NCBI GenBank assembly: GCA_937859105.1
Contig: CALMAD010000171.1
Span: 1 to 6,036 of the forward strand
Origin: an uncultured Propionibacteriaceae bacterium
GTDB taxonomy: Bacteria; Actinomycetota; Actinomycetes; Propionibacteriales; Propionibacteriaceae
Direction: 5' to 3'
Length of the DNA stretch: 6,036 nt
Shown here: in pieces, positions 1 through 6,036 of the stretch
How positions within the stretch are numbered: the stretch's first letter is position 1
Layout: each line of letters begins with the position of its first letter
The notes under the pieces: generated by a model
What the model saw: only the letters and a program-made list of their open reading frames with translations
Databases searched by the model: none
What the model was told of the DNA's origin: nothing
Translations under genes and position numbers: made by a program

Positions 1-71
1 CCCGCGCGACGACCGAGGTCGTCGCCGTCATTCATCATCAGCCACCACGGCTGTCGCATGGCGTAGTCCAT
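1..71 (-). CDS. 5' end of an unidentified divergent gene (partial)
   Basis: Reading leftward from the ATG at 71-69, the frame is open to the window edge (23 codons plus 2 bases). The visible protein begins MDYAMRQPWWLMMNDGDDLG and then RRA. Support comes from signals rather than length: an AAAGGAG ribosome binding site lies 6 bases before the ATG, and a good promoter lies further upstream. A second in-frame ATG at 59-57 (residue 5) is possible but is less well placed for the binding site. The fragment is rich in Trp and Met with an acidic patch after it. No family can be assigned from so few residues. The palindrome over its promoter would fit an autoregulated transcription factor (PadR- or TetR-like, for example), but that is inference only. 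Confidence 0.62.
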   Translation of the reverse strand, partial: MDYAMRQPWWLMMNDGDDLGRRA

Positions 72-77
72 GACGTT

Positions 78-84
78 CTCCTTT
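78..84 (-). promoter_or_regulatory. Ribosome binding site of the divergent gene
   Basis: On the - strand this reads AAAGGAG, an almost full match to the anti-Shine-Dalgarno sequence. It is followed by a 6-base spacer and the ATG at 71. It is the strongest binding site in the window and the main reason for accepting the short - strand reading frame as a gene start. Confidence 0.7.
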
Positions 85-103
85 CGTCGTCTACGTACTA
101 CTA

Positions 104-132
104 ACGATATATCGCGAGTGTTCGTCTGGCAA
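104..132 (-). promoter_or_regulatory. Sigma-70-type promoter of the divergent gene
   Basis: On the - strand, TTGCCA (132-127, five of six to TTGACA) is separated by exactly 17 bases from TATCGT (109-104, a TANNNT -10 box). Transcription would start near 97, giving a leader of about 25 bases that includes the AAAGGAG site and the ATG at 71. The spacing and order of the elements are internally consistent. The -10 box lies inside the palindrome at 105-114, so a protein bound there would block this promoter. Confidence 0.6.
105..114. promoter_or_regulatory. Candidate operator palindrome CGATATATCG
   Basis: This is a perfect 10-bp inverted repeat with an AT core in an otherwise GC-rich region. 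It overlaps the -10 box of the leftward promoter and sits 69 bp upstream of the rarA start. Dyads in such a position are typical repressor sites. The bound protein is unknown; autoregulation by the divergent gene product is the simplest guess. A nearby TACGTA (92-97) is also palindromic but too short to call. Confidence 0.5.
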
Positions 133-159
133 GTCCGCCGTTCTGTCGGCCCGCCCGCC

Positions 160-165
160 TAGGAT
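160..165 (+). promoter_or_regulatory. Candidate -10 box (TAGGAT) of rarA, overlapping its possible ribosome binding site
   Basis: TAGGAT matches the actinobacterial TANNNT -10 form and ends 8 bases before the GTG at 174, so transcription would begin at or just before the start codon. No convincing -35 box is seen 16-18 bases upstream. The AGGA inside the same hexamer (161-164), 9 bases before the GTG, could instead be a Shine-Dalgarno site. Only one of these readings may be true. Confidence 0.35.
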
Positions 166-173
166 GGCGAGCC

Positions 174-1589
174 GTGACGGACCTGTTCGGAAACCCCGAC
201 CCCCCGGCGCGCGCCGGCGAGGCGTCCTCGCCCCGCGGGGGCTCGCTGTCGAGCGCCGATCACGCGAACCTGCCGCTCGCCGTGCGCATGCGGCCGGTCA
301 CGCTCGACGAGATCGTGGGCCAGCAGCACCTGCTCGGCCCGGGCTCGCCGCTGCGGCGGCTGGCCGAAGGGCAGCCGATGAGCGTGTTCCTGTGGGGGCC
401 GCCGGGCGTCGGCAAGACGACGATCGCCTCGGTGGTCTCGCGCGCCACCAACCGCCGCTTCGTCGAGTTGTCGGCGGTGACGGCGGGCGTCCGGGAGGTC
501 CGCGCCGAGCTCGAGGCCGCCAAGCGCGAGCTCGCGCGGGGCACCAGCACGGTGCTCTTCGTCGACGAGGTGCACCGGTTCAACAAGGCCCAGCAAGACG
601 TGCTGCTGCCCGCCGTCGAGAACCGCCTCGTCACGCTCATCGCGGCCACGACCGAGAACCCGAGCTTCTCGGTCATCTCGCCGCTGCTGAGCCGCTCGCT
701 GTTGCTCACGCTGAAACCCCTGACCGACGACGACATCGGCGTCCTGCTCGACCGGGCGCTGACCGACGAGCGCGGGCTCGTCGCCCCGGGCGGCGAGCGG
801 TACACGCTCACCCCCGACGCCCGGTCCACGCTCGTGCGCATGGCGGGCGGGGACGCGCGGCGCGTCCTCACCTACGCCGAGGAGGCGGCGGCGTCCGCGT
901 CGGCTCGGGGCGCGACCGAGATCGACGCCGACACCGTCGAGAAGTCGGTCGACAGCGCGGCGCTGCGCTACGACAAGGACGGCGACCAGCACTACGACGT
1001 CATCAGCGCGTTCATCAAGAGCGTCCGGGGCAGCGACGTGCAGGCGGCGCTGCACTACCTGGCCCGCATGATCGAGGCCGGGGAAGACCCGCGGTTCATC
1101 GCCCGGCGCCTCATCATCCTCGCCAGCGAAGACATCGGGATGGCGGCCCCCTCCGTGCTGCAGACCGCCGTGGCCGCGGCGCAGGCCGTCCAGCTCATCG
1201 GGATGCCCGAGGCGCGCATCAACCTGGCCCAGGCGACGGTCGCCGCGGCCACCGCCCCCAAGTCGAATGCGGTGATCATGGCCATCGACGCCGCCCTGGC
1301 CGACGTCCGCTCGGGGCGGGTCGGCGAGGTTCCGGCCCACCTGCGCGACGCGCACTATCCGGGCGCCAAGGCGCTCGGGCACGGCGAGGGCTACCGGTAC
1401 GCCCACTCCTACCCCCATGGCGTCGCCGCGCAGACCTACCTGCCCGACGTGCTCGAGGGCGCCCAGTACTACCGCCCGACGGGCAACGGCAACGAGGCCG
1501 CGATCGCGGAGCGGCTCGGCGTCCTCGACGAGCTTCTCGGCCGGACGCCGCCCGCCGGCCGGTCGCCGGCCGACGGGGCGTCCGGCTGA
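174..1589 (+). CDS. rarA: Replication-associated recombination protein A (RarA/MgsA, AAA+ ATPase)
   Basis: RarA (WRNIP1/Mgs1 family) is a clamp-loader-related AAA+ ATPase that acts at stalled or gapped replication forks in the cytoplasm. The 471-residue product is close to the usual length (E. coli about 447). Seen in it: Walker A GPPGVGKT (75-82), Walker B VLFVDEVH (127-134), sensor 1 AATTEN (157-162), an arginine finger in LLSRS (R174) and sensor 2 GDARR (226-230). The family signature follows as [10 protein letters not shown] (266-275) and KSVRGSD (282-288), then [15 protein letters not shown] (310-324), part of the tetramerisation region, and a C-terminal YLPD...YYRP segment (422-434). 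The GTG start was chosen because it gives the short N-terminal tail MTDLFGNP, lies just after AGGA, and no better start exists upstream. The last codons are Gly/Ala-rich and form part of a hairpin. Neighbouring alaS is commonly found beside rarA in actinobacteria. Confidence 0.96.
   Translation: MTDLFGNPDPPARAGEASSPRGGSLSSADHANLPLAVRMRPVTLDEIVGQQHLLGPGSPLRRLAEGQPMSVFLWGPPGVGKTTIASVVSRATNRRFVELSAVTAGVREVRAELEAAKRELARGTSTVLFVDEVHRFNKAQQDVLLPAVENRLVTLIAATTENPSFSVISPLLSRSLLLTLKPLTDDDIGVLLDRALTDERGLVAPGGERYTLTPDARSTLVRMAGGDARRVLTYAEEAAASASARGATEIDADTVEKSVDSAALRYDKDGDQHYDVISAFIKSVRGSDVQAALHYLARMIEAGEDPRFIARRLIILASEDIGMAAPSVLQTAVAAAQAVQLIGMPEARINLAQATVAAATAPKSNAVIMAIDAALADVRSGRVGEVPAHLRDAHYPGAKALGHGEGYRYAHSYPHGVAAQTYLPDVLEGAQYYRPTGNGNEAAIAERLGVLDELLGRTPPAGRSPADGASG
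1572..1585 (+). repeat. 14-bp direct repeat, copy 1 (end of rarA)
   Basis: GACGGGGCGTCCGG occurs here in the last codons of rarA and again, identically, at 4397-4410 over the alaS stop codon and alaS-ruvX gap. Its 10-base core GGGCGTCCGG also occurs at 485-494 (within rarA) and 4853-4862 (near the end of ruvX). In GC-rich DNA a single match of this length may be chance; the gene-end location is what makes it noticeable. Confidence 0.4.
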
Positions 1590-1603
1590 TCTTCCGGACG
1601 CCC
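1576..1603 (+). terminator. GC-rich hairpin over the rarA stop codon, probable terminator without U-tract
   Basis: GGGCGTCCGG (1576-1585) and CCGGACGCCC (1594-1603) form a perfect 10-bp stem, nine of ten pairs G-C, closing an 8-base loop that contains the rarA TGA (1587-1589). No T-run follows; U-less hairpins of this kind are common at actinobacterial gene ends. A second, weaker hairpin (TCCCAACC 1613-1620 with GGCTGGGA 1632-1639, one mismatch) lies just downstream. Together they suggest that rarA transcription ends before alaS. Confidence 0.55.
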
Positions 1604-1656
1604 GGGCCCGACTCCCAACCCCCGCCCCTCCGGCTGGGATTGTCGGCGGCGTGCAC

Positions 1657-1662
1657 TAGGCT
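1657..1662 (+). promoter_or_regulatory. Candidate -10 box (TAGGCT) of the alaS operon
   Basis: TAGGCT fits TANNNT and is a frequent actinobacterial -10 form. Transcription would start near 1669, leaving a leader of about 50 bases before the alaS ATG at 1720. No good -35 hexamer is visible at the normal distance; TTGTCG at 1640-1645 is only 11 bases away. Its place between the rarA hairpin and alaS supports the call. The leader is too short for a T-box. Confidence 0.4.
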
Positions 1663-1706
1663 GCGCATGGCCGCTCCGGCAGGGGCGTCCGCATTCGTAC
1701 CTGACG

Positions 1707-1711
1707 AAGGA
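1707..1711 (+). promoter_or_regulatory. Ribosome binding site that selects the alaS start
   Basis: AAGGA at 1707-1711 lies 8 bases before the ATG at 1720, the normal distance. The upstream in-frame ATG at 1711 overlaps this site and so could not use it. The site therefore decides for the second ATG. Confidence 0.75.
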
Positions 1712-1719
1712 TGGCTTTG

Positions 1720-4398
1720 ATGAAGACCGCCGAGATCCGGCGCCGCTACCTCGATTACTTCGCGCAGCACGGCCACACGCTCGTGCCGTCGGCGTCGCTG
1801 GTCTACAACGACCCGACGCTGCTGTTCGTGAACGCGGGCATGGTGCCCTTCAAGCCCTACTTCACCGGCGCCGAGCCGGCCCCCTACGACCGGGCCGTGA
1901 GCTGCCAAAAATGCGTGCGGACGCTCGACATCGAGGAGGTCGGCAAGACCACGCGTCACGGCACCTTCTTCCAGATGCTCGGCAACTTCAGCTTCGGCGA
2001 CTACTTCAAGGAAGGCGCGATCAACTTCGCGTGGGAGTTGGTCACGGGTTCTCAGGACGCCGGGGGCCTCGGCTTCGACCCCGAGCAGGTCTGGGTCACC
2101 GTGCTCGGGCCGGGCTACCACCCCGACTACCCCGAGGGCGACGCCGAGGCGGCGTCCTACTGGCGGTCCGTCGGTGTGCCCGACGAGCGCATCCAGCGCC
2201 GCAGCCTCAAAGACAACTACTGGCACATGGGCATCCCGGGCCCCGGGGGGCCGTGCTCCGAGATCTACATCGACCGCGGCCCGCAGTTCGGGGCGGACGG
2301 CGGCCCGGCGGTGGATGAAGACCGGTTCCTCGAGATCTGGAACCTCGTGTTCCAGCAGGAGGATCTGTCGGAGGTCCGGGCGAAAGACGACTTCGACATC
2401 ATCGGCCCGCTGCCCAGCCAGAACATCGACACCGGCGCCGGCCTCGAGCGCATCGCCTACCTCATGCAGGGCAAGGCGAACATGTACGAGATCGACGAGG
2501 TCTACCCAGTGTTCGCGAAGGCGGCCGAGCTGGCGGGCAAGAGCTACGGCGCGAACCACGACGACGACGTCCGCATGCGCGTGGTCGGCGACCACATCCG
2601 CAGCTCCCTGATGCTGATGACCGACGGCGTCACCCCGGGCAACGAGGCGCGCGGCTACGTGCTGCGCCGGCTGCTGCGCCGCAGCATCCGCGCGATGCGG
2701 CTGCTGGGCGTCGAAGACCAGGTGCTGCCCGAGCTGCTGCCGGTGAGCCGCGACCTCATGCGCGCGTCCTACCCCGAGATCGACGCCGAGTGGCCGCGGG
2801 TCTCCGAGGTCGCGTACGCGGAAGAGGCGGCGTTCCGGCGCACGTTGGCGGCCGGCACGCAGATCTTCGACGTCGCCGTCGGGCGCGCGAAGAGCGCGGG
2901 GGCCACCGTGCTGGCGGGCGACCAGGCGTTCCAGCTGCACGACACCTACGGGTTCCCGATCGACCTCACGCTCGAGATGGCGTCCGAGGCGGGGCTCGAG
3001 GTCGACCAGGCCGAGTTCAAGCGCCTCATGCAAGAGCAGAAGGATCGGGCGAAGGCCGACGCGCGCGCCAAGAAGGGCGGGGCGGCGTCCACCGAGGCGT
3101 ACCGCCAGCTGCGCGACGCGGGGGAGACGCCGTTCCTGGGCTACACCGACCTGACCACGGTGTCGCCGGTGCGCGGCATCGTGTCCGACGGCAAGCTGAT
3201 CGGCTCGGCGCGCCCGGGCGACGTGGTCGAGGTCGTCCTCGACGAGACGCCGTTCTACGCCGAGGCCGGCGGGCAGGACGCGGATACCGGCCTCATCACC
3301 GGCGACGGCCTCTCGCTCGACGTGGTCGACGTGCAGCGGCCGGTCGCCGGGTTGACCGTCCACAAGGTCATGGTCACCGAGGGCGAGTTGACGGTCGGCC
3401 AGCAGGTCACGGCCGAGGTGGACGCGGCGGCGCGCTTCGGCGCCTGCCAGGCCCACACGGCGACGCACATCGTGAACGCGGCGCTGCGGCAGATGCTCGG
3501 CCAGGGCACCCACCAGGCGGGCTCGTACAACAAGCCGGGCTACCTCCGCTTCGACTTCAACTCCACCCACGGCCTGTCCGGCGCCATGCGCAGCGAGTTG
3601 GAGGGCATCGCGAACGAGGCGATCCGCTCCGACTACGAGGTCACCGACTCCCAGATGCCCCTGGCCGAGGCGAAGGCCCTCGGCGCGCAGGCGATGTTCG
3701 GCGAGAAGTACGGCGAGGTCGTCCGGGTGGTCGAACTCGCCGGGCCCTGGTCGCGCGAGCTGTGCGGCGGCACGCACGTGGGCCGCACCTCGCAGATCGG
3801 GCTGCTGAACCTGGTGGGCGAGCAGTCGGTCGGCTCCGGCATCCGGCGCGTCGAGGCCCTGGTGAGCCAGGACGCCTTCGCGCGCTTCGCCGCCGAGCGC
3901 GCGTTGATCGCGACGCTGTCGGACGCGCTGAAGACCCAGCCCGAGCAGCTCGCCGAGCGCGTCGAGAAGATGGCGGCCCAGCTCAAGGCGGCCGAGAAGC
4001 AGATCGCCGATCTCAAGGCAGCGCAGCTGCTCGGCAGCGTGAGCAGCCTGGCGGCGACCGCGTCCGACGCAGGGGCGGTCAAGCTGGTCGCTCAGAAGGT
4101 GCCCGGTGTCGGCGGCAATGAGCTGCGAACCCTCGCGCTCGAGATCCGGCAGGCCGTCGGGGCACAGCCTGCGGTGGTCGCGCTCGTCGGGGGCACCGAG
4201 GCCAAGCCCGTGGTGACCGTCGTCACGAACGAGGCGGCGCGGGCGGCCGGGGCCAAGGCCGGGCACCTGGTCGGGGCGGCGGCGTCCCGGCTCGGGGGCC
4301 GCGGCGGCGGGAAGGACGACATCGCCCAGGGCGGCGGCACGAACGGGGCGGGAGCCGACGACGCGCTCGCCGCCGTGCGCGCGTCCCTGGCGGGGTGA
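1720..4398 (+). CDS. alaS: Alanine--tRNA ligase (AlaRS)
   Basis: This cytoplasmic class II synthetase charges tRNA-Ala and hydrolyses mischarged Ser- or Gly-tRNA-Ala. The 892-residue product is full length (E. coli about 876). The catalytic domain is at roughly 1-250, with motif 2 around TRHGTFFQML (78-87) and NFSFGDYF (89-96), and motif 3 DTGAGLER (237-244). In the tRNA-recognition part, N308 (in GNEARGYVLRR) and D408 (in HDTYGFP) align with the E. coli residues N303 and D400 that read the G3:U70 pair. The editing domain has all four zinc ligands: H579 and H583 in HTATH, C682 and H686 in CGGTH. A helical linker (about 741-768) leads to the C-Ala domain with its glycine-rich GGRGGGKDDIAQGGG (859-873). 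The start at 1720 gives MKTAEIRRRY, the usual N-terminus; an ATG at 1711 would add three residues but has no usable binding site. It appears to head an operon with ruvX and mltG. Confidence 0.98.
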   Translation: MKTAEIRRRYLDYFAQHGHTLVPSASLVYNDPTLLFVNAGMVPFKPYFTGAEPAPYDRAVSCQKCVRTLDIEEVGKTTRHGTFFQMLGNFSFGDYFKEGAINFAWELVTGSQDAGGLGFDPEQVWVTVLGPGYHPDYPEGDAEAASYWRSVGVPDERIQRRSLKDNYWHMGIPGPGGPCSEIYIDRGPQFGADGGPAVDEDRFLEIWNLVFQQEDLSEVRAKDDFDIIGPLPSQNIDTGAGLERIAYLMQGKANMYEIDEVYPVFAKAAELAGKSYGANHDDDVRMRVVGDHIRSSLMLMTDGVTPGNEARGYVLRRLLRRSIRAMRLLGVEDQVLPELLPVSRDLMRASYPEIDAEWPRVSEVAYAEEAAFRRTLAAGTQIFDVAVGRAKSAGATVLAGDQAFQLHDTYGFPIDLTLEMASEAGLEVDQAEFKRLMQEQKDRAKADARAKKGGAASTEAYRQLRDAGETPFLGYTDLTTVSPVRGIVSDGKLIGSARPGDVVEVVLDETPFYAEAGGQDADTGLITGDGLSLDVVDVQRPVAGLTVHKVMVTEGELTVGQQVTAEVDAAARFGACQAHTATHIVNAALRQMLGQGTHQAGSYNKPGYLRFDFNSTHGLSGAMRSELEGIANEAIRSDYEVTDSQMPLAEAKALGAQAMFGEKYGEVVRVVELAGPWSRELCGGTHVGRTSQIGLLNLVGEQSVGSGIRRVEALVSQDAFARFAAERALIATLSDALKTQPEQLAERVEKMAAQLKAAEKQIADLKAAQLLGSVSSLAATASDAGAVKLVAQKVPGVGGNELRTLALEIRQAVGAQPAVVALVGGTEAKPVVTVVTNEAARAAGAKAGHLVGAAASRLGGRGGGKDDIAQGGGTNGAGADDALAAVRASLAG

Positions 4399-4410
4399 CG
4401 GGGCGTCCGG
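4397..4410 (+). repeat. 14-bp direct repeat, copy 2 (alaS-ruvX junction)
   Basis: GACGGGGCGTCCGG is identical to 1572-1585. Here it spans the last two bases of the alaS stop codon and most of the 16-base gap before ruvX. Unlike copy 1 it has no inverted partner nearby, so it should not form a terminator hairpin, in keeping with read-through into ruvX. Confidence 0.4.
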
Positions 4411-4414
4411 GCGC

Positions 4415-4894
4415 ATGAGCGGTTTTCGCACCGGGGCGCGGCTGGCCCTCGATTGGGGGCAGGCGCGCATCGGCGTTGCGTCGTGCGATCCGTTGGGCAC
4501 CCTGGCCTATCCTGTTGAAACAATTGCAAACGCCGCTGACGAGACGGCGGTTCTCGCCCGGTTGACCGCGTTGGTCGCCGAGTACGAGCCGATCGAGTTC
4601 GTGATGGGCCTCCCGCGTCATCTCGCGGGGGTAGAAGGGGCTGCCGCCAAGGGCGTCCGCGAGCGAGCGGCGTTGCTGGCCGCCCGGTTTCCCGACATCC
4701 CGATCCGCCTCGTCGACGAGCGGCTGACGACCGTCGTGGCCTCGCAACAGATGCGGGCCGCGGGGCGCAGCAGCAAGCGGCAGCGTTCGGTGATCGATCA
4801 GGCGGCTGCCGTCGCGATCCTCACCAGCGCACTGGCCACCGAACGCAACACCGGGCGTCCGGCGGGTGAACTGATCACGGGGAAGGACGCTTGA
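4415..4894 (+). CDS. ruvX: RuvX/YqgF-family RNase H-fold nuclease (putative pre-16S rRNA nuclease / Holliday junction resolvase)
   Basis: YqgF in E. coli is implicated in maturing the 5' end of 16S rRNA; the mycobacterial and Deinococcus proteins have been reported to act on Holliday junctions. Which role applies here cannot be read from sequence. The 159-residue product has the family's landmarks in order: the first acidic residue in LDWGQARIGVA (D13), VMGLPRHLAG (63-72), VDERLTT (100-106) and a final acidic residue in VIDQAAA (D128). The active site looks intact. It starts 16 bases after alaS and its stop TGA shares one base with the mltG ATG, so it is the middle gene of an operon. The ATG at 4415 gives the expected N-terminus but lacks a clear Shine-Dalgarno site, suggesting coupling to alaS translation. 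Codons 32-38 (4508-4528) all end in A or T, unlike the rest of the gene. Confidence 0.94.
   Translation: MSGFRTGARLALDWGQARIGVASCDPLGTLAYPVETIANAADETAVLARLTALVAEYEPIEFVMGLPRHLAGVEGAAAKGVRERAALLAARFPDIPIRLVDERLTTVVASQQMRAAGRSSKRQRSVIDQAAAVAILTSALATERNTGRPAGELITGKDA
4883..4887 (+). promoter_or_regulatory. Ribosome binding site of mltG inside the ruvX 3' end
   Basis: AAGGA (within GGGGAAGGA, 4879-4887) is 6 bases before the mltG ATG at 4894. It supports that start and independent ribosome entry at the overlapping ruvX-mltG junction. Confidence 0.7.
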
Positions 4895-6036
4895 TGGCAG
4901 GTCATCGGTACAAAGAGCGCGACACGTTGCGCGATCCCGATACCGGCGAGTGGGACAAGAAGGAGTTGCGGCACCGGGCCAAGAGTTGGGCCGCCGTCGC
5001 GCTGGCGTTCAGCGTCTTCCTCGTGGGTGGCATCTTCCTCGCGACCAAGGCCATCGGCGTCTGGCAAGACTTCCGCAGCAAGGGCGATTACGCCGGGTCG
5101 GGCGTGGCCGACGTCACGGTCGACATCCCGAGCGGGGCGAGCGTGCTGAAGATCGGCTCGATCCTGGAGAGCGCCGACGTGGTGAAGGACGCGAAGACCT
5201 TCCAGCAGGCGGCGTCCATGCGGCCCGACGAGGCGCAGAAGCTGCAGGCGGGCCGGTACAAGCTCCGCACGCAGATCCCCGCCGCGACCGCGCTCGACAT
5301 GCTGCTCGACCCGAGCCGGTCGGTGAAGATCATGATGCAGGTGCGCGAGGGCCAGCGGATGTCGCAGGAGCTCGCGTCGATGGCGAAGGCGTCCGGCATC
5401 TCCCAAGACGATCTGGCGTCCGTCATCGATCGGAGTTCCGCGGCCGAGCTCGGGTTGCCGAACTGGGCCCAGCCGCCGCTCAATGCGACGAAGGCCGAGG
5501 GCTTCCTGTTCCCCGACACCTATCAGGTGCCGAACAATCCGACCGCCGAGTCGGTGGTCAAGGTGCCGATCGCCCAGTTCAACCAGGTCGCCAGCTCCCT
5601 CGATTTCGCGAACAAGGCGAAGGCGACCCCCGTCAAGGACCCGTGGAAGGTGCTCATCGTCGCCAGCATCATCGAGCGCGAGGTCTACCGCGATGAGGAC
5701 CGGCCGAAGGTGGCGCGCGTGCTCTACAACCGCCTCAACAAGGGCATGCGCCTCCAGCTCGACTCGACCGTCGCCTACGCCGTCAACAAGACGAACACGA
5801 TCTGGACCACGCCGGAGGACCGGCAGTCGCGCAGCAAGTACAACACCTACCGCTACGACGGGCTGCCCCCGGGGCCGATCTCCGCGCCGGCGCAGAAGGC
5901 TCTCGAGGCGGCGCTCAACCCGGCGCCGGGCGATTGGACGTACTTCGTCCCGATCAACCTCGACACCGGCGAGACCGCGTTCACCAACAGCAAGGCCGAG
6001 CACGATGCGGCGGCGGCGAAGCTGCAGGCCTGGTGC
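4894..6036 (+). CDS. mltG: Endolytic murein transglycosylase MltG (3' end cut by the window)
   Basis: MltG is a membrane-anchored lytic transglycosylase (YceG-like) that cuts nascent peptidoglycan strands and so limits glycan length. The frame is open for 381 codons to the last base of the window with no stop. The product has a charged cytoplasmic tail (1-30), one membrane segment (about 32-57, rich in Ala, Val, Phe and Leu) and an extracytoplasmic part. That part holds a LysM-like subdomain (about 72-140), EGFLFPDTY (202-210) and the catalytic region ASIIEREV (257-264), in which E261 matches the catalytic Glu218 of E. coli. LQLDSTVAYA (287-296) and GLPPGPI (323-329) follow. The visible end, LQAWC, resembles the last 15 or so residues of actinobacterial MltG, so only a short tail is probably missing. 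Start ATG overlaps the ruvX stop by one base (TGATG) and has an AAGGA site. Confidence 0.95.
   Translation, partial: MAGHRYKERDTLRDPDTGEWDKKELRHRAKSWAAVALAFSVFLVGGIFLATKAIGVWQDFRSKGDYAGSGVADVTVDIPSGASVLKIGSILESADVVKDAKTFQQAASMRPDEAQKLQAGRYKLRTQIPAATALDMLLDPSRSVKIMMQVREGQRMSQELASMAKASGISQDDLASVIDRSSAAELGLPNWAQPPLNATKAEGFLFPDTYQVPNNPTAESVVKVPIAQFNQVASSLDFANKAKATPVKDPWKVLIVASIIEREVYRDEDRPKVARVLYNRLNKGMRLQLDSTVAYAVNKTNTIWTTPEDRQSRSKYNTYRYDGLPPGPISAPAQKALEAALNPAPGDWTYFVPINLDTGETAFTNSKAEHDAAAAKLQAWC

Noticed and set aside
1556..1575. GCCGGCC repeats near the rarA 3' end as a palindromic element
   Set aside because: They are Ala/Gly/Arg-Pro codons in GC-rich coding DNA with no consistent longer symmetry; the hairpin just downstream is far better.
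1669..1719. T-box or other riboswitch in the alaS leader
   Set aside because: The leader is about 50 bases, too short for a T-box, and no specifier loop or antiterminator bulge sequence is visible.
164..1720. A + strand frame starting at ATG 164 and running through rarA
   Set aside because: Low-complexity Arg/Ala-rich translation out of frame with RarA, whose ATPase motifs are intact in the other frame.
1903..1914. A-run (CAA AAA) in alaS as a programmed frameshift site
   Set aside because: It does not match the X XXY YYZ pattern in frame, no stem follows at the right distance, and the AlaRS frame continues intact. It is simply two AT-rich codons.
1276..4500. A 1074-codon open frame on the - strand opposite alaS, and similar long antisense frames at 159-1418 and 4798-6003
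   Set aside because: Stop codons are rare in all frames of GC-rich DNA. The translations are Arg-, Ala- and Gly-rich with no recognisable motif, and each lies opposite a gene with full family signatures.
1..6036. Mobile elements, CRISPR arrays, tRNA or rRNA genes, phage or defence genes
   Set aside because: No direct-repeat arrays, transposase motifs, terminal inverted repeats, cloverleaf-like segments or rRNA-like sequence were seen. The whole window after base 174 is accounted for by four housekeeping genes and short gaps.

Overview
The window is about 70% GC and carries a gene order typical of Actinomycetota: rarA, alaS, ruvX, mltG, all on the + strand. Translated products, GC-rich third codon positions and TANNNT-type -10 boxes fit that phylum. 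The exact family cannot be settled from the sequence. All four genes are conserved housekeeping genes, and nothing here looks like a mobile element, phage, defence island or CRISPR array.

Layout. Bases 1-71 hold the 5' end of a gene on the - strand. It has a strong ribosome binding site and a good promoter whose -10 box overlaps the perfect palindrome CGATATATCG (105-114), which suggests a repressor or autoregulated gene running leftward out of the window. A divergent intergenic region (72-173) separates it from rarA (174-1589), a replication-fork AAA+ ATPase. A 10-bp GC-rich hairpin sits on the rarA stop codon and probably ends that transcript. A 130-bp gap with a candidate -10 box leads into alaS (1720-4398, alanyl-tRNA synthetase). 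ruvX (4415-4894) follows after 16 bases, and mltG starts inside the ruvX stop codon (4894) and runs off the right edge. mltG has no stop codon in the window and is cut probably only a few codons before its end.

How the genes relate. alaS-ruvX-mltG is spaced like one operon: tRNA charging, an RNase H-fold nuclease linked to pre-16S rRNA processing or Holliday junctions, and a membrane glycan-strand terminase. rarA is probably a separate unit upstream. No undescribed system was found. The points most worth checking are the palindrome-controlled divergent gene, the rarA start (short-leader or leaderless versus Shine-Dalgarno), the hairpin on the rarA stop with its sequence copy at the alaS-ruvX junction, and a run of seven A/T-ending codons inside ruvX.
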